NCBI GenBank assembly: GCA_014925825.1
Contig: JACGCK010000068.1
Coordinates: 124,001-188,000, forward strand
Source of the DNA: Pholiota molesta
Lineage: Eukaryota; Basidiomycota; Agaricomycetes; Agaricales; Strophariaceae
Length of the DNA: 64,000 bases
Reading direction: 5' to 3'
This document shows positions 54,879 through 64,000 of the stretch, in pieces; position 1 is the stretch's first letter, and each line of letters starts with the position of its first letter. Under the pieces are notes generated by a model. That model did no database searches and was not told where the DNA came from. It saw only the letters and a program-made list of their open reading frames with translations. A program made the translations under genes and the position numbers.

Positions 54879-56280
54879 TAGATTTTGAATACAAATAGCA
54901 TTCTTTTACTTTAAAAAAAGAGACATCTGAAGGATCTTGAGAGAGAAGTTCAATGGAGAATGGATTGACCAAGTCTCCGGCCTCTTCCAATGTACGGATG
55001 CTGTGTGCAGAGACCTTGCTTTCCTCAGTGACTTCTACCGTAGGCCGCACTGATGTCTTCGCCGACGACTCAGCAGCAGCCATGTTCCATGTTTGTGGGC
55101 TCAGCAACGGACACCGTCTTGCGTCTCCACACCGCAGACGACTGCAATTGCAGTCATCTTTTCATGTGTAGACGGTAAACAGGCAGCACACAGGACGTGG
55201 TAAGCACATCCCTTGTCGTGGTTGCGGTCGTGAAGTGGGGTGGCAGTCGCCGTTGCACTCATCCAAATTAGGGCTCGCACGGTAGAAGCCAACGGTGTTG
55301 TGAGCCATGTCAGACGCCAGACGCAAAAGCACTGCACGGTGGTCTGATGGTCAGGCGGATGCTGCAGGGTGGGAGGGAGGTCAGCACTAGGGAGTGAATG
55401 GGAAGTGCTTGGAACGCACCTGTTGGATCTCCTGCTCCGCAAGTCTTCCCTTCACTATGACACTACCCCACGGCCGCCAATTCCTTGGTCCTCCAGCTGC
55501 GCATAAGACCTGCTGGCTACTTGTGATTTTGGCCCCATCCCTCATTGGAGAGGAGAGGCATGCAGCGGGCGTCGGTCGCTGCAGTTGATCGACGATGGCG
55601 GTGTGAGTAAGGGAGTGATACCGCATGCGGCAGGTTCGTTTTCGTTTATCTGATCACGCATTTGCGTGAGACACCTGAACGTTCTACCTTCCCATCAAAC
55701 GCTGCCTTTCACCATCATCCCTCAGAAGGTAGGTTTATGTGCTACATCGTTCCCTGCAGAGCCCTCAAGCTTGCGCTTTGCGTGCGCCGTTTGGCTGCAT
55801 GTCGGGGCCGACCTTGGATCCGTATTGCAGCCGCGGTCACTGCAAACAGTATCTGATTCTGCCCCCTCCGTCCTCCCTTACTGTAAACGTTAACTGCGCA
55901 TTCGCTAACGTCCGCCTTTACAGTCTGGTCCACGAACGGGAGGCCTGCCGCAGTTGCCCGCGCACCGCACCCTTTCCCTGATCGACCCCCTCGCACCAAG
56001 CTGGCCGCCGTCCTCCAAACCGAGCGAAGGCCGCACCTGCCGCCAAGTTTCACACCCGGAACTGGCTGGCAAAGGGCACACGCGTTCGGTTGGACGTGTA
56101 ACCAATGAGAGCGCCGAACTGACCAGAGCATTGCTACGGAATGCCGGGCGAATTTTCTATACAGTAAGTCTTATCTTCGGCAGATCGATCGAGCTCGCGC
56201 CCGGGCTCTCGATCTGCCTGACGCGACTTGAACGATTGCTCACCCGTTCCATATGCCAGGCTAGCTAGCCAACCTGACAT
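54879..56280. other. KDZ internal noncoding region
   Basis: No convincing gene. Short GC-rich frames on both strands have no domains. It begins with the 3' end of the accessory gene. Confidence 0.45.
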
Positions 56281-56289
56281 GCCTGCGCG

Positions 56290-57080
56290 GTGGTGGCGGC
56301 GATAACGACGACGTGCCCTCCAATTCGAACGGCATCCGCGCCATCCAACTCCCTTGTCTGTATACAAAGATTCGCAGGCGTCGTCGACATTGACCCCCGC
56401 CGCTGCCACGCCCATCGTTCGCCCTTGCCCAGGTCGACGGCCCTTCTCGATCACGACGGCGATTCGACGAGGATGACGGCGCCGACGTGCAAATAAGAGC
56501 GAACGATGACGACGACGGCGGCGACAACGTAGACGTGGAAATGGTGTTGGAGGACGAAGCTGGTGGCCACAGTGCATGCTGGAGCGATGAACATGACGTG
56601 GAAGTGGTGTTGGAGGACGAAGCTGGTGGCCACAGTGCATGCTGGAGCGACGAACATGACGATATACTGACGGTCGCCACCCACCGCCCTCCAATTCGAA
56701 CGCCATTCGCGTCATCCAATCCCTTCGGCCCCGTATACAACGATTCGCAGGCCGTCGTCGACATCGACGACGATGGATCTCCGCCGCTGCCTCGCCCGTC
56801 GTTTATCCTCGTCCTGGTCGAGGACCCTTCTTGATCACGACAGCGATTCGTCCAACCCCCTCGGCCGCATACAACGATTCGCGCCACGCCCATCGCTCGC
56901 TCTCACCCCATTTGCCCTCGGCCTGCTCGAGGACCCTCCTCGATTGCGATGGCGATTCGTCCAACCCCCCTCGTCCGCATACAGCGATTCGCAGGCCGTG
57001 CCGTCGTCGACATCGATGACGATGGAACCCTGCCGCAGCCTCGCCTGTCGTTCTCCCTTTCCCTGGTCGAGGGCTCTGGA
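56290..57080. repeat. GC-rich degenerate repeat array
   Basis: Successive degenerate units share CCAATTCGAACG, a TCCAA.CCC.TCGGCC..TATACA stretch, ACGATTCGCAGGCCGTCGTC and GATCACGACGGCGATTCG. Related sequence occurs at about 19440-19600. Within it a 63 bp unit is duplicated in tandem (56532-56594 and 56595-56657) with two differences; 63 bp keeps frame. No gene is supported, and long frames arise from the GC-rich composition. Confidence 0.75.
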
Positions 57081-57290
57081 AAAGGGACGTCCCACCGGTC
57101 ATACTCTTGCCGTTCGCATGGTCGGCTTCTGCAAGGACCGTCGATTGGTGGGCGCACGCCTTCTACGCGTACCACGGCTACAACCGCAGCCTGCCAATAC
57201 ACTCGAAGACAGAAGGAGATCATAATAGAAGGAAGTGCCTACATACAGTACAAGTTTGTTGTTCTGCCATATACATGTTGTAGTTACAAT

Positions 57291-59605
57291 CTATGCAACA
57301 ACTTCAGGAGAACCTTCTTGCAACAGAAAATTCCGCGGGATGTTGAAAATGAGTTTGCCTTTCTTCTTCAAGTCTCTGATTACATTGTGATTTCGCCGTT
57401 TGATCATCTCATCCAGGAAGAATTCATACCGATCAGCCTGCATCTCACGAACAATGGACTGATAACCACCTATCCATGCATTTGCCTGTTCGGTGGCTGA
57501 TGAATTGAAACGCCAAGTTCCTTCAGGTGTCATAAGTTCAGGCCATCGCACGGGATTGCAATACCTGCCGCAATCCTCATCACTTTCTTTGTGTTTTGTT
57601 TTGAAGTGAAAGACATCGACCGGAAGGGCTATTTCCGAGAAATAGGTATCGCCGTCCTTGTTTAGCATCGCTGCAATACGACAATTATTGTCATAGAACA
57701 TAACCTGAGGAAGTGACTGGCGTGTTGGATACAGAGTTTTCCAGAACATCTAGGAAAGAAATTAGCACAAAGACGTGTTGAAATGGATTGAATTGATATT
57801 CACCCGGACGCCGTTTGGTGCCTCTGAGCCGTAGAAGGTAGCTCGCCCTCGAATAACCCCACAGCAAGCTACAGAGAGTTGCTCGTTGTGAGTTCGCTTT
57901 CGTCCAAAGCGTGCACGGAGTGTCTGATTCCCGTCTTCAGCCTTATCACCATCACATACACCATTCTTGTCAACCAGAATCTCTTCATCATCATTGACGA
58001 GGTTTGAATTTTCTTCTGAACTGCTGTCGTCAATGGTAGCAGCATCCGATGGCATTGCATCACGAGGCTGAGATACACGGAGGCGAGCAAGACGATTCTT
58101 TAATTGGAACATAGCTTTCTGACGTTCTTCGTTATAGCTTTCAAGGCCACGGTGATCTGGGAGCATGCATGTACGATGACCATGTTCAGCAAGCTCCGAG
58201 CATGTAGTTACGACACAGAGGAGGTCCTGCGCAGTATGAGTTGAACAATAGCGGTGCTTGGGTGAGTCAAGGGGAATATCACAGTCATGGACTGAACAGG
58301 TTGGACGTCCAATATTTACACCATCTGTTACATCTGCCCGGACAAAGGCTTTTTCTTGCATCTTAGTATTTGAGATTATACTGCTAGAAAATAGCAACGT
58401 ACTTTTCTCTCCATCTGGAAGCATGTCCACCCAACAACATACCTCGCAGGCATGATTCCAAGCTTCTTGTCTTGGTCCAGCCATACGGAAGTTTCGAGCA
58501 CGAAGTGCGGGTTGGAGCCGTTTAGCTTGTGAGGCAGCGTCATGGACCAATCGCAAGTATTCTCTGCGTTCCTTGGCATCATCAAGTAGCCAGTGGAGCA
58601 AGACACCATCCCAGACAGTGTTGACAGTAAGAGAGAAGGATTTGGAGTACGCAACAGGAAGGAATGATGATAATGCCTTGAGCTCAAGACCTTCATTGTA
58701 AATACGAGCACAGTTTGTTGCTGAAGTCCTGTAGTCTATGTTAGTATATCAAATATAGACACTAATAAAGACTAAGGTAAATACCATGAATGAAGCATCA
58801 TTGTAGAGAATAGCTCCAAAGTCCGAGCCTCAATGAAAACATGTTGAGCGACATGAATAAAATCAAAAAACTCTCGATCGAAATAGGTTCTCGTTGATTT
58901 CTTCTTTTCCACGTAGTAGTTGTGGTAGTAACGTGTATTACATTCTGCGACAAGGTAAGTAAGATAGCAACTATAGAGACAGAAAAGGCATTATTCACCT
59001 CGACAATAAAGAGAAGACGACTTCCCTGGGATAGGTCCGAAATCATGCGTAAAGACCGAAACACTAATGTGCAACTCTTCTACTAACTCTCGCACACGTG
59101 GAACACCACCAGGAGCTTTTCTCTTACGCTGTTTGCTACATGTGGGGTCTATGCAAACACGGGTGGGAGGCATGAAATGGTAGAAGGCTAAAATGTATGT
59201 TTGTTAATTCAGGTTCTTGATGTTCAGAGATTACTGACCTATTCCGAGAGGGGTGCCAAAGTCAAGAAACATTTGAAGGTATCGTCGTCCGAAGTCCTGC
59301 CTAGAATTGGCTGAAACATCCTCCAAATCCCATGCAATCGGGGCTAATGCTTCCCAGACCATCTTCGCATCTTCATGCTCAAGACTAAGACAGGCCTCCA
59401 AGAAATTGAGGATCTCTAATGGAAGCTTCTCTAGCGGCAAACAAAGTTCTGCTGTGTCAGGGTGTTCAGATAGATGCAGAGTGGGTTTTAGAAGCTGGAT
59501 GAGCTCAATAAATTTGAAGCAGCCGTCAATGTCAAGAAATGATTCAATCTCTGGATGGGTAGACAAGGCCGAGACTAGAGAGGCAATGCTAATACGAGCA
59601 GGCAT
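57291..59605 (-). CDS. KDZ transposase with CxC5/CxC6-like cysteine clusters
   Basis: Minus-strand, multi-exon. Exon 1 (59605 to about 59240) reads MPARISIASLV, then LPLEILNFLEACLSLEHEDA. Next is a cysteine cluster, CIDPTCSKQRKRKAPGGVPR with LYCRG..CNTRYYHNYYV, the CxC5-type module. Then TVWDGVLLHWLLDDAKERRE, EVCCWVDMLPDGE and a second cluster PTCSVHDCDIPLDSPKHRYC, CVVTTCSELAEHGHRTCMLP (CxC6-type). An acidic linker precedes the catalytic part: RGRATFYGSEAPNGVR, MFYDNNCRIAAML (second Asp), FHFKTKHKESDEDCGRYCNP and NSSATEQANAWIGGYQSIVR (catalytic Glu), ending EVVA at 57291. No stop was found within exons, so the transposase may be active. At least five introns; borders approximate. Confidence 0.86.
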
Positions 59606-60066
59606 AACTCAGAGGAAAGGAATGGTGTATTTTCATGATAGCCCACAAACTGTACTTATGAGACATGTGAATCTTATTGTTTATGCACTGTACTACACTG
59701 TAACCATACAAGTTGTCCAGTGGCACAGAAGACAAAGGAGCATTACAACGACGTTGGGATGTTGGTGGAGTGGCGCAGTAGCAACTGCATGAGGTATTGT
59801 TGGCGGGGTGGCCTGGACCTGTTCAATTGTCATTGTGGCGTGATCTTACATTGGCGCGTCGGGATGTTGGCGGCGGGCCACGGCAGGTGGTGCCATGGTG
59901 GTGGCAGTGAGTGACTGGCGCGTCGGGATGTTGGTGGGGTGGGCCGTGGCAGGCGGCGGGAGTGGCCAGGGTTGCCGTCACGCTGGTGTAACTCACACGA
60001 CACGAGATTCCGCCAAAGATTCCGCCGGTGCACCGGCGGACAGTCCGCGCGAGTTTCCCCCAGTGG
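59606..60066. other. KDZ right subterminal region
   Basis: Contains two direct repeats beginning TGGCGCGTCGGGATGTTGG (about 59847 and 59917), each followed by a GGGCC.CGGCAGG segment, and ends in the right inverted repeat. Typical of transposase-binding subterminal DNA (inference). Confidence 0.6.
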
Positions 60067-60073
60067 ATCATAT

Positions 60074-60463
60074 GCCCTCGAGTGCCGAATCTCCGTGCGA
60101 CATGACGACATTGATGGATTTCGAAGTAAGTCCGAAGGGTTTTGAAAATTTGAACACAAAATTCATCAAGGTATCGTCATGTTCAAGATCCAAGTTCGTA
60201 GTATCCGCGCGAGAGACGACACGATATCCACGTTGTTCGAGGATTCGCATTAGTCGATAGACATGAATTAAACGCGACCCCGATAAGTAGAGATCCAATT
60301 CTCCCGGTTGGAACGCTTCTGGAAATAATGCGAACAGAGCCCATGATCCCGAAATGACAGTGCTGGTCATTTCCATCAGGGTTCTGAATTCAGGCATTGG
60401 TCCCAAATCGTAACTAGCGCAAATTCGGGAAAGTACGTCGAGTACGTTCTCTCGATTTACCAT
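60074..60463 (-). pseudogene. NTase-like gene, 5' part, split by KDZ transposon
   Basis: Starts MVNRENVLDVLSRICASYDL, then STVISGSWALFALFPEAFQP and GELDLYL, the same G-S and E/D-x-D signature as the Helitron-borne copies (SGSWALYVL, GDLDLYI), then SINVVMSHGDSALEGI where the KDZ element interrupts it. The 3' half is at 48586-48969. With both halves the protein would be about 260 aa. Confidence 0.85.
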
Positions 60464-61029
60464 GATGCCTAAATTCTAAAGTAATTGAATATGTTGCATC
60501 ACGACTACTTTCGTACTCACTCGTAAATTGAAGGATAGTCGACAATTAAATTTTTCTCATACTTTTTTTTAAATCTGTATCAATGTTTAAGACATTTTCT
60601 ACATGTCTATAACACCTCGCTTGTTCTTTGAATCATGTATCATTCGTTTTTAATTTCTATTACGTCACGTGAAATGTGATCACCCAGCCAGGTCTGAGGC
60701 GACGCAGTCGACCCTTTATGGAAGAACCTTTCTGATATTCGACGTAGGCACTGCGAGCTGTTAGCTGGTCTTCAGCCAAAACAATACCAGACTAGATGGC
60801 ACCAATGAAGGATATCGATGGCGGTGGCAGAGACGATTTGGATGAGGTTGCGACAAGGTTGCTTAGGCGATTATGTAATGATTTGCCACGGGCAATTGTT
60901 GAGAGGGTTGAGCGAATTCGTTGACTGGACACTATCATGAACGCTGCACGCATGAGCTTTGCTAACATGTAATTTGTTTTGTCTTCGAACGCTCTAACTC
61001 TATCAGCTTCGATATCTCACTTCTCAGGA
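60464..61029. other. intergenic, no gene recognised
   Basis: AT-rich upstream DNA of the split gene. A 41-codon frame from 60797 lacks support. Confidence 0.4.
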
Positions 61030-63084
61030 TGCTTATTCTAACTTCGTGCCCGCCGAAACCACGCTGACGATTCGTATCCCATTCAAACTCGATTCAAACT
61101 CTAGTCACTCTGCTCAGAAACTCCTACTGCCACGCCTACTAGTCTCCTTCAACTTGGTAAGCTTGGTATCAATCTTCACCTTTTGTTCATTACTGATAAA
61201 GCTCTATGAGCAACTCAGCTATGTCCCATAGGCTATCCTGCATCATCAACGTTACCAACGCTGACAGATACCGGAATTGAGTTCGCTGATGAGATGAGTA
61301 CGTTCTTTGAAGGCTATAGTTCATCATAATTCTGTTTTTACATGCATTTCAGGATAAGACGCAGTCGAATCATCAACTCGTTGATCATGTTCCGCTTTTG
61401 CACAAGGTTCTGGGAGGATATAAACTAGGGATGACAAGAGCGTACAGGTTAGTTCCTGCCGTGCAAAACCTATACGTTCCCTGATTGTACCCTCTTGTTC
61501 ATATCTCCTAAATCCCCTTTTACCAATGGCAGTCCCTCACATCACGCGTGTTGCGCGTTCAACGACATCCCAAATCATTCAAACCTCCAATGAAAATGAT
61601 ACGGTGAGAACTTCCCTGGTTTGCACATTGTAGCGCCTTCTGATAGCCTCATGGAAATTTTAAGAGTGACACTGTGAGAGCGGATACTGGATCAACGTTA
61701 CGAATTCCTTGTGTTTGGGTAGCCCTATCCCGACGAATACTTCAATAGTTGTATTTGCTACTGAAACGCTTTCAACGACACTCAACTCAGGAAATGGGGA
61801 CACTGTGAGCCGCATCCTATAACCGCTAGACTTTTTCTCGCATCTACTTATCCCAAATTACTAGGTTGAAAATTTCTCGGGCTTGAGAATTCTTTCAAGC
61901 CTGACATCAACCACAATCACTTCGGTAATTACACACATTATCGCCTTTTCAGAGGTTCTGGACTAGGGTTCGCTGACTTCATCAATTCAGACTACAATGG
62001 TGACAGAACTGAGTCCTGATCCGTCCGCGCCTGTTGTGTCAAGTGTTACGCGTTCTACGACCTTAATTGTGAGAGAGATATCCTATATGATTTTTGCGCG
62101 TCTCTGATCGTCATTTTCTTTTGCCTTCAGTCGACAACGCGCCTTCATGTATTCGGTGGTAACGAGGCAGAAAGTACTACTACTGTACCCACATCTACGG
62201 TAAATCGTTTGGTGAACCGCACGAACTGTCCTAATTATATACATTCATTTTAGTCAAGCTTTTCGACTCGAACATCAGAATCTGGAAGCCAAAGCACACG
62301 TTCTCTGGCTCCTCTATTGAATGGTGAAATTTCGGTTTTGATTTCTGCAAGTATCACTGGTACATCTGGACCGTCGTCAAGCCCTATCTTTCTTTCACCA
62401 TCGATCACCAAGGCTACAGGCGAAGTTTTACAGCAAACGTGGGATACTTCTTCATTTACGACCGCTGCGACTCCCCCATTACTTTCACTGGAAGGGCCTG
62501 TAAGCACATCTGTGAGTACCGTAAGCTCATATCTATAATCTATTCATATCAGCGGACTGACGCGGAAGCAAGCAGGTGCTCACGAGCTTCACTACGATTC
62601 TAACATCCTCGCCGATTTTGAAGACGTCAATCCTTAATACTATCTCGATTCCAACGACCGCAAGTGCTCCTACTCCGGATATTATATCATCGGGTACGCC
62701 AACGTCCGTCCACAGTACTGTAAGTGGAGGAAATCCATCGATAATCAGGTAAGCAATGCCTGCAACGTCAGCGTCTCTGGCATGAGGCTTATGAAATCGT
62801 AATGTAGCAATCCCAAGCAACAACAAAGTCTCTCAGTACAACGAGGGACACACGTGCAACCGCTCTCAGTGGCGGCAGGAGTCATTTTGGTCTGTGTCGT
62901 CTTGGTGGTGGGCTTGGTGCTGTGGCGGCGCCGTCAGCGTTGCAGACGTTTAGCCGTGACTGAGTTTGGGGGATGGGGACGATGGATGCAAAGATCGATC
63001 GGACTACATGATCAGGAGAGTCGTCTACACTGCTCCGGGAATGTTGGTACGGAGGAGCGGTCGAGGTTCTCATTTAACAGTTAG
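61030..63084 (+). CDS. Ser/Thr-rich single-pass membrane protein, many small exons (approximate)
   Basis: Many short exons flanked by GTGAG/GTAAG donors encode Ser/Thr-rich, mucin-like sequence (e.g. ISASITGTSGPSSSPIF, SSFTTAATPP around 62280-62500). The last exon (about 62815-63084) has a membrane segment LSVAAGVILVCVVLVVGLVL, a basic stop-transfer RRRQRCRR and a cytoplasmic tail ending RFSFNS. The architecture recalls wall-stress sensors or mucin-type surface proteins of fungi, which would be heavily O-glycosylated. No cysteine-rich WSC module was found. The start codon and exon borders are not resolved and the first exons are uncertain. Confidence 0.55.
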
Positions 63085-63751
63085 TAGCTACCTTCGTATG
63101 TAGATAACAAGCGGATATGTTTTACCTGCAGTCTTTTTTTGTTTCTTTTTCGCTGTGAATTTTGACGATCTCTCTTTTCAAAATTTATGCTTATACTTTC
63201 AATCTTTATAGCAGAGTAGGCAACCCTACCGATCATCATGGAAATATTGGCACAAATAACGCAAGCACGAAGCTAAGATGCCCATCCACACACCCAATCA
63301 ATAATTCATCAATACCTTGTTACTGCGGTACGGGTAGACACTGCGTCACACTATGGATGTGCATTAACACGATCGCAATGCTTTCTTAATTTGAGAGAGA
63401 CAAGGATGTAGGCAGTGGGGCCCTAGGGCCTTGGGCGTACACTTGGTTTCGAAACCTCGTAGTCCCTTAGACTCGTACTTCTAAATGGATTGGACGAGTG
63501 TGCGGAAGCGCAAGGTACAGTTTTGCGAGTGATGGCAATAGAAGTGATCGACTGTCATCACTCAAGGAGTCTGTAAAGGAGACTAGCTCGTCAAGGCATT
63601 TAACGAATTCAGATCCTAGAAAGTGCGCACCGCTGCGACGTGCGTAGCGTCGAGTTGAGGTCGCGTAAGTATTTTAGTATCACGTGTAGAATAAATTCAC
63701 AATGTTAATCGTTATCGGAAGCCACTCGATCCTTGAACTCGCCGTCTATCC
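63085..63751. other. intergenic, no gene recognised
   Basis: AT-rich 3' sequence and the promoter of the next gene. Short frames only. Confidence 0.45.
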
Positions 63752-64000
63752 ATGACCATGCCGCATTCCCTTGCTCCCAAGCTTCCCTATGACATCGTCC
63801 TGACTGTCATCGAAATCCTTCTTGCTGAATGCCTCGACCCTCCCGAATGCATCGATGTGCTCCGGACGTTTTCCCTCGTATCTCAGAACTTCGTCACGTT
63901 TTGTCAGAAAAAACTTTTCAAGAGGTTCAACATGGGAACAACTGACGCGAAGAAGTCCTTTTCGATCCTACAACAGAGTCCGCATCTGATCCCCTACGTA
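63752..64000 (+). CDS. F-box-like protein, N-terminal part (runs off the window)
   Basis: The frame starts MTMPHSLAPKLPYDIVLTVI, then EILLAECLDPPECIDVLRTF and SLVSQNFVTFCQKKLFKRFN, the usual F-box-like pattern of Agaricomycetes: PxDI/VLxxIIE followed by CSLVSxxF. Only 83 codons lie inside the window, so the rest and any substrate-binding domain cannot be seen. A second in-frame ATG occurs at 63758. Confidence 0.65.
   Translation, partial: MTMPHSLAPKLPYDIVLTVIEILLAECLDPPECIDVLRTFSLVSQNFVTFCQKKLFKRFNMGTTDAKKSFSILQQSPHLIPYV

Larger units (their letters stand above)
48970..60066. mobile_element. KDZ-type (Kyakuja-like) DNA transposon, 11.1 kb, with nested Helitron tail
   Basis: Ends are inverted repeats starting CCACTGGG (48970-49002 on plus, 60066-60035 on minus) that share CCACTGGG, the AAA region and TGTCCGCC. 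Cargo consists of a transposase with CxC-type cysteine clusters, an accessory protein in opposite orientation, subterminal GC-rich direct repeats (59860-59970) and a noncoding repeat block (54.9-57.2 kb). A Helitron-tail copy occupies 49010-52312, 40 bp inside the left end. Confidence 0.88.

Noticed and set aside
55100..57225. Many overlapping frames of 60-210 codons on both strands in the KDZ interior
   Set aside because: GC-rich repetitive DNA with few stop codons; frames overlap on both strands, lack domains and follow the repeat units.
60797..60925. A 41-codon frame MAPMKDIDGGGRDDL...
   Set aside because: Short, no homology recognised, no splice signals linking it to the downstream gene.

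Overview
The window looks like chromosomal DNA of a mushroom-forming basidiomycete (Agaricomycete). The reasons are: genes with many 50-70 bp introns, a macrofage-activating-glycoprotein (MAG) type surface protein, a PARP-domain gene with cysteine-rich N-terminal modules, a KDZ transposon carrying the CxC5/CxC6-type cysteine clusters known from such fungi, and several orphan families typical of Agaricomycete accessory DNA. Nothing prokaryotic was seen.

Layout. 0.7-17 kb is mostly host sequence: a MAG-like gene with one apparent frameshift, an AzgA-type purine transporter (minus), a PARP-domain gene (minus), a stand-alone MUS81 N-terminal-domain protein, a tRNA-Thr(AGT), an intronless F-box-like gene and a decayed FAD monooxygenase. 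17-21 kb is gene-poor and built from dispersed, GC-rich repeats. 21.1-37.3 kb is a nest of mobile elements: a Helitron (Rep/helicase on minus) that also carries a nucleotidyltransferase-fold (NTase-like) gene; a complete 5,604 bp Ty1/copia element (22216-27819) with visually identical 393 bp LTRs and a 5 bp target duplication; and a 941 bp non-autonomous hAT element (34464-35404, 8 bp target duplication) inside the Helitron gene. 37.6-48.5 kb is an island of uncharacterised genes: three paralogues of one family (here called the GRGxDF family), an F-box/NTase-like gene with an in-frame stop, a 169-aa orphan and a 962-aa orphan. 48970-60066 is an 11.1 kb KDZ DNA transposon with terminal inverted repeats; it contains a second copy of the Helitron tail, a 665-aa accessory protein, a block of GC-rich repeats and the transposase. 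It has split another NTase-like gene in two (3' part 48586-48969, 5' part 60074-60463). 60.5-64 kb returns to host genes: a Ser/Thr-rich single-pass membrane protein and the start of an F-box-like gene.

How it fits together. The Helitron-tail copies (21146-22215 plus 27825-30057, and 49010-52312) have exactly the same length (3,303 bp) once the copia element is removed, so the second copy is the empty site for the copia insertion. The copies differ at about ten positions, eight of them CpG transitions, and four premature TGA codons in Helitron genes sit where conserved arginines (CGA) are expected, pointing to decay through methylated CpG. The recurring NTase-like family and the neighbouring GRGxDF family are the best candidates here for something undescribed. 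Exon coordinates were derived by hand from splice signals and reading frame; those marked approximate were not resolved.
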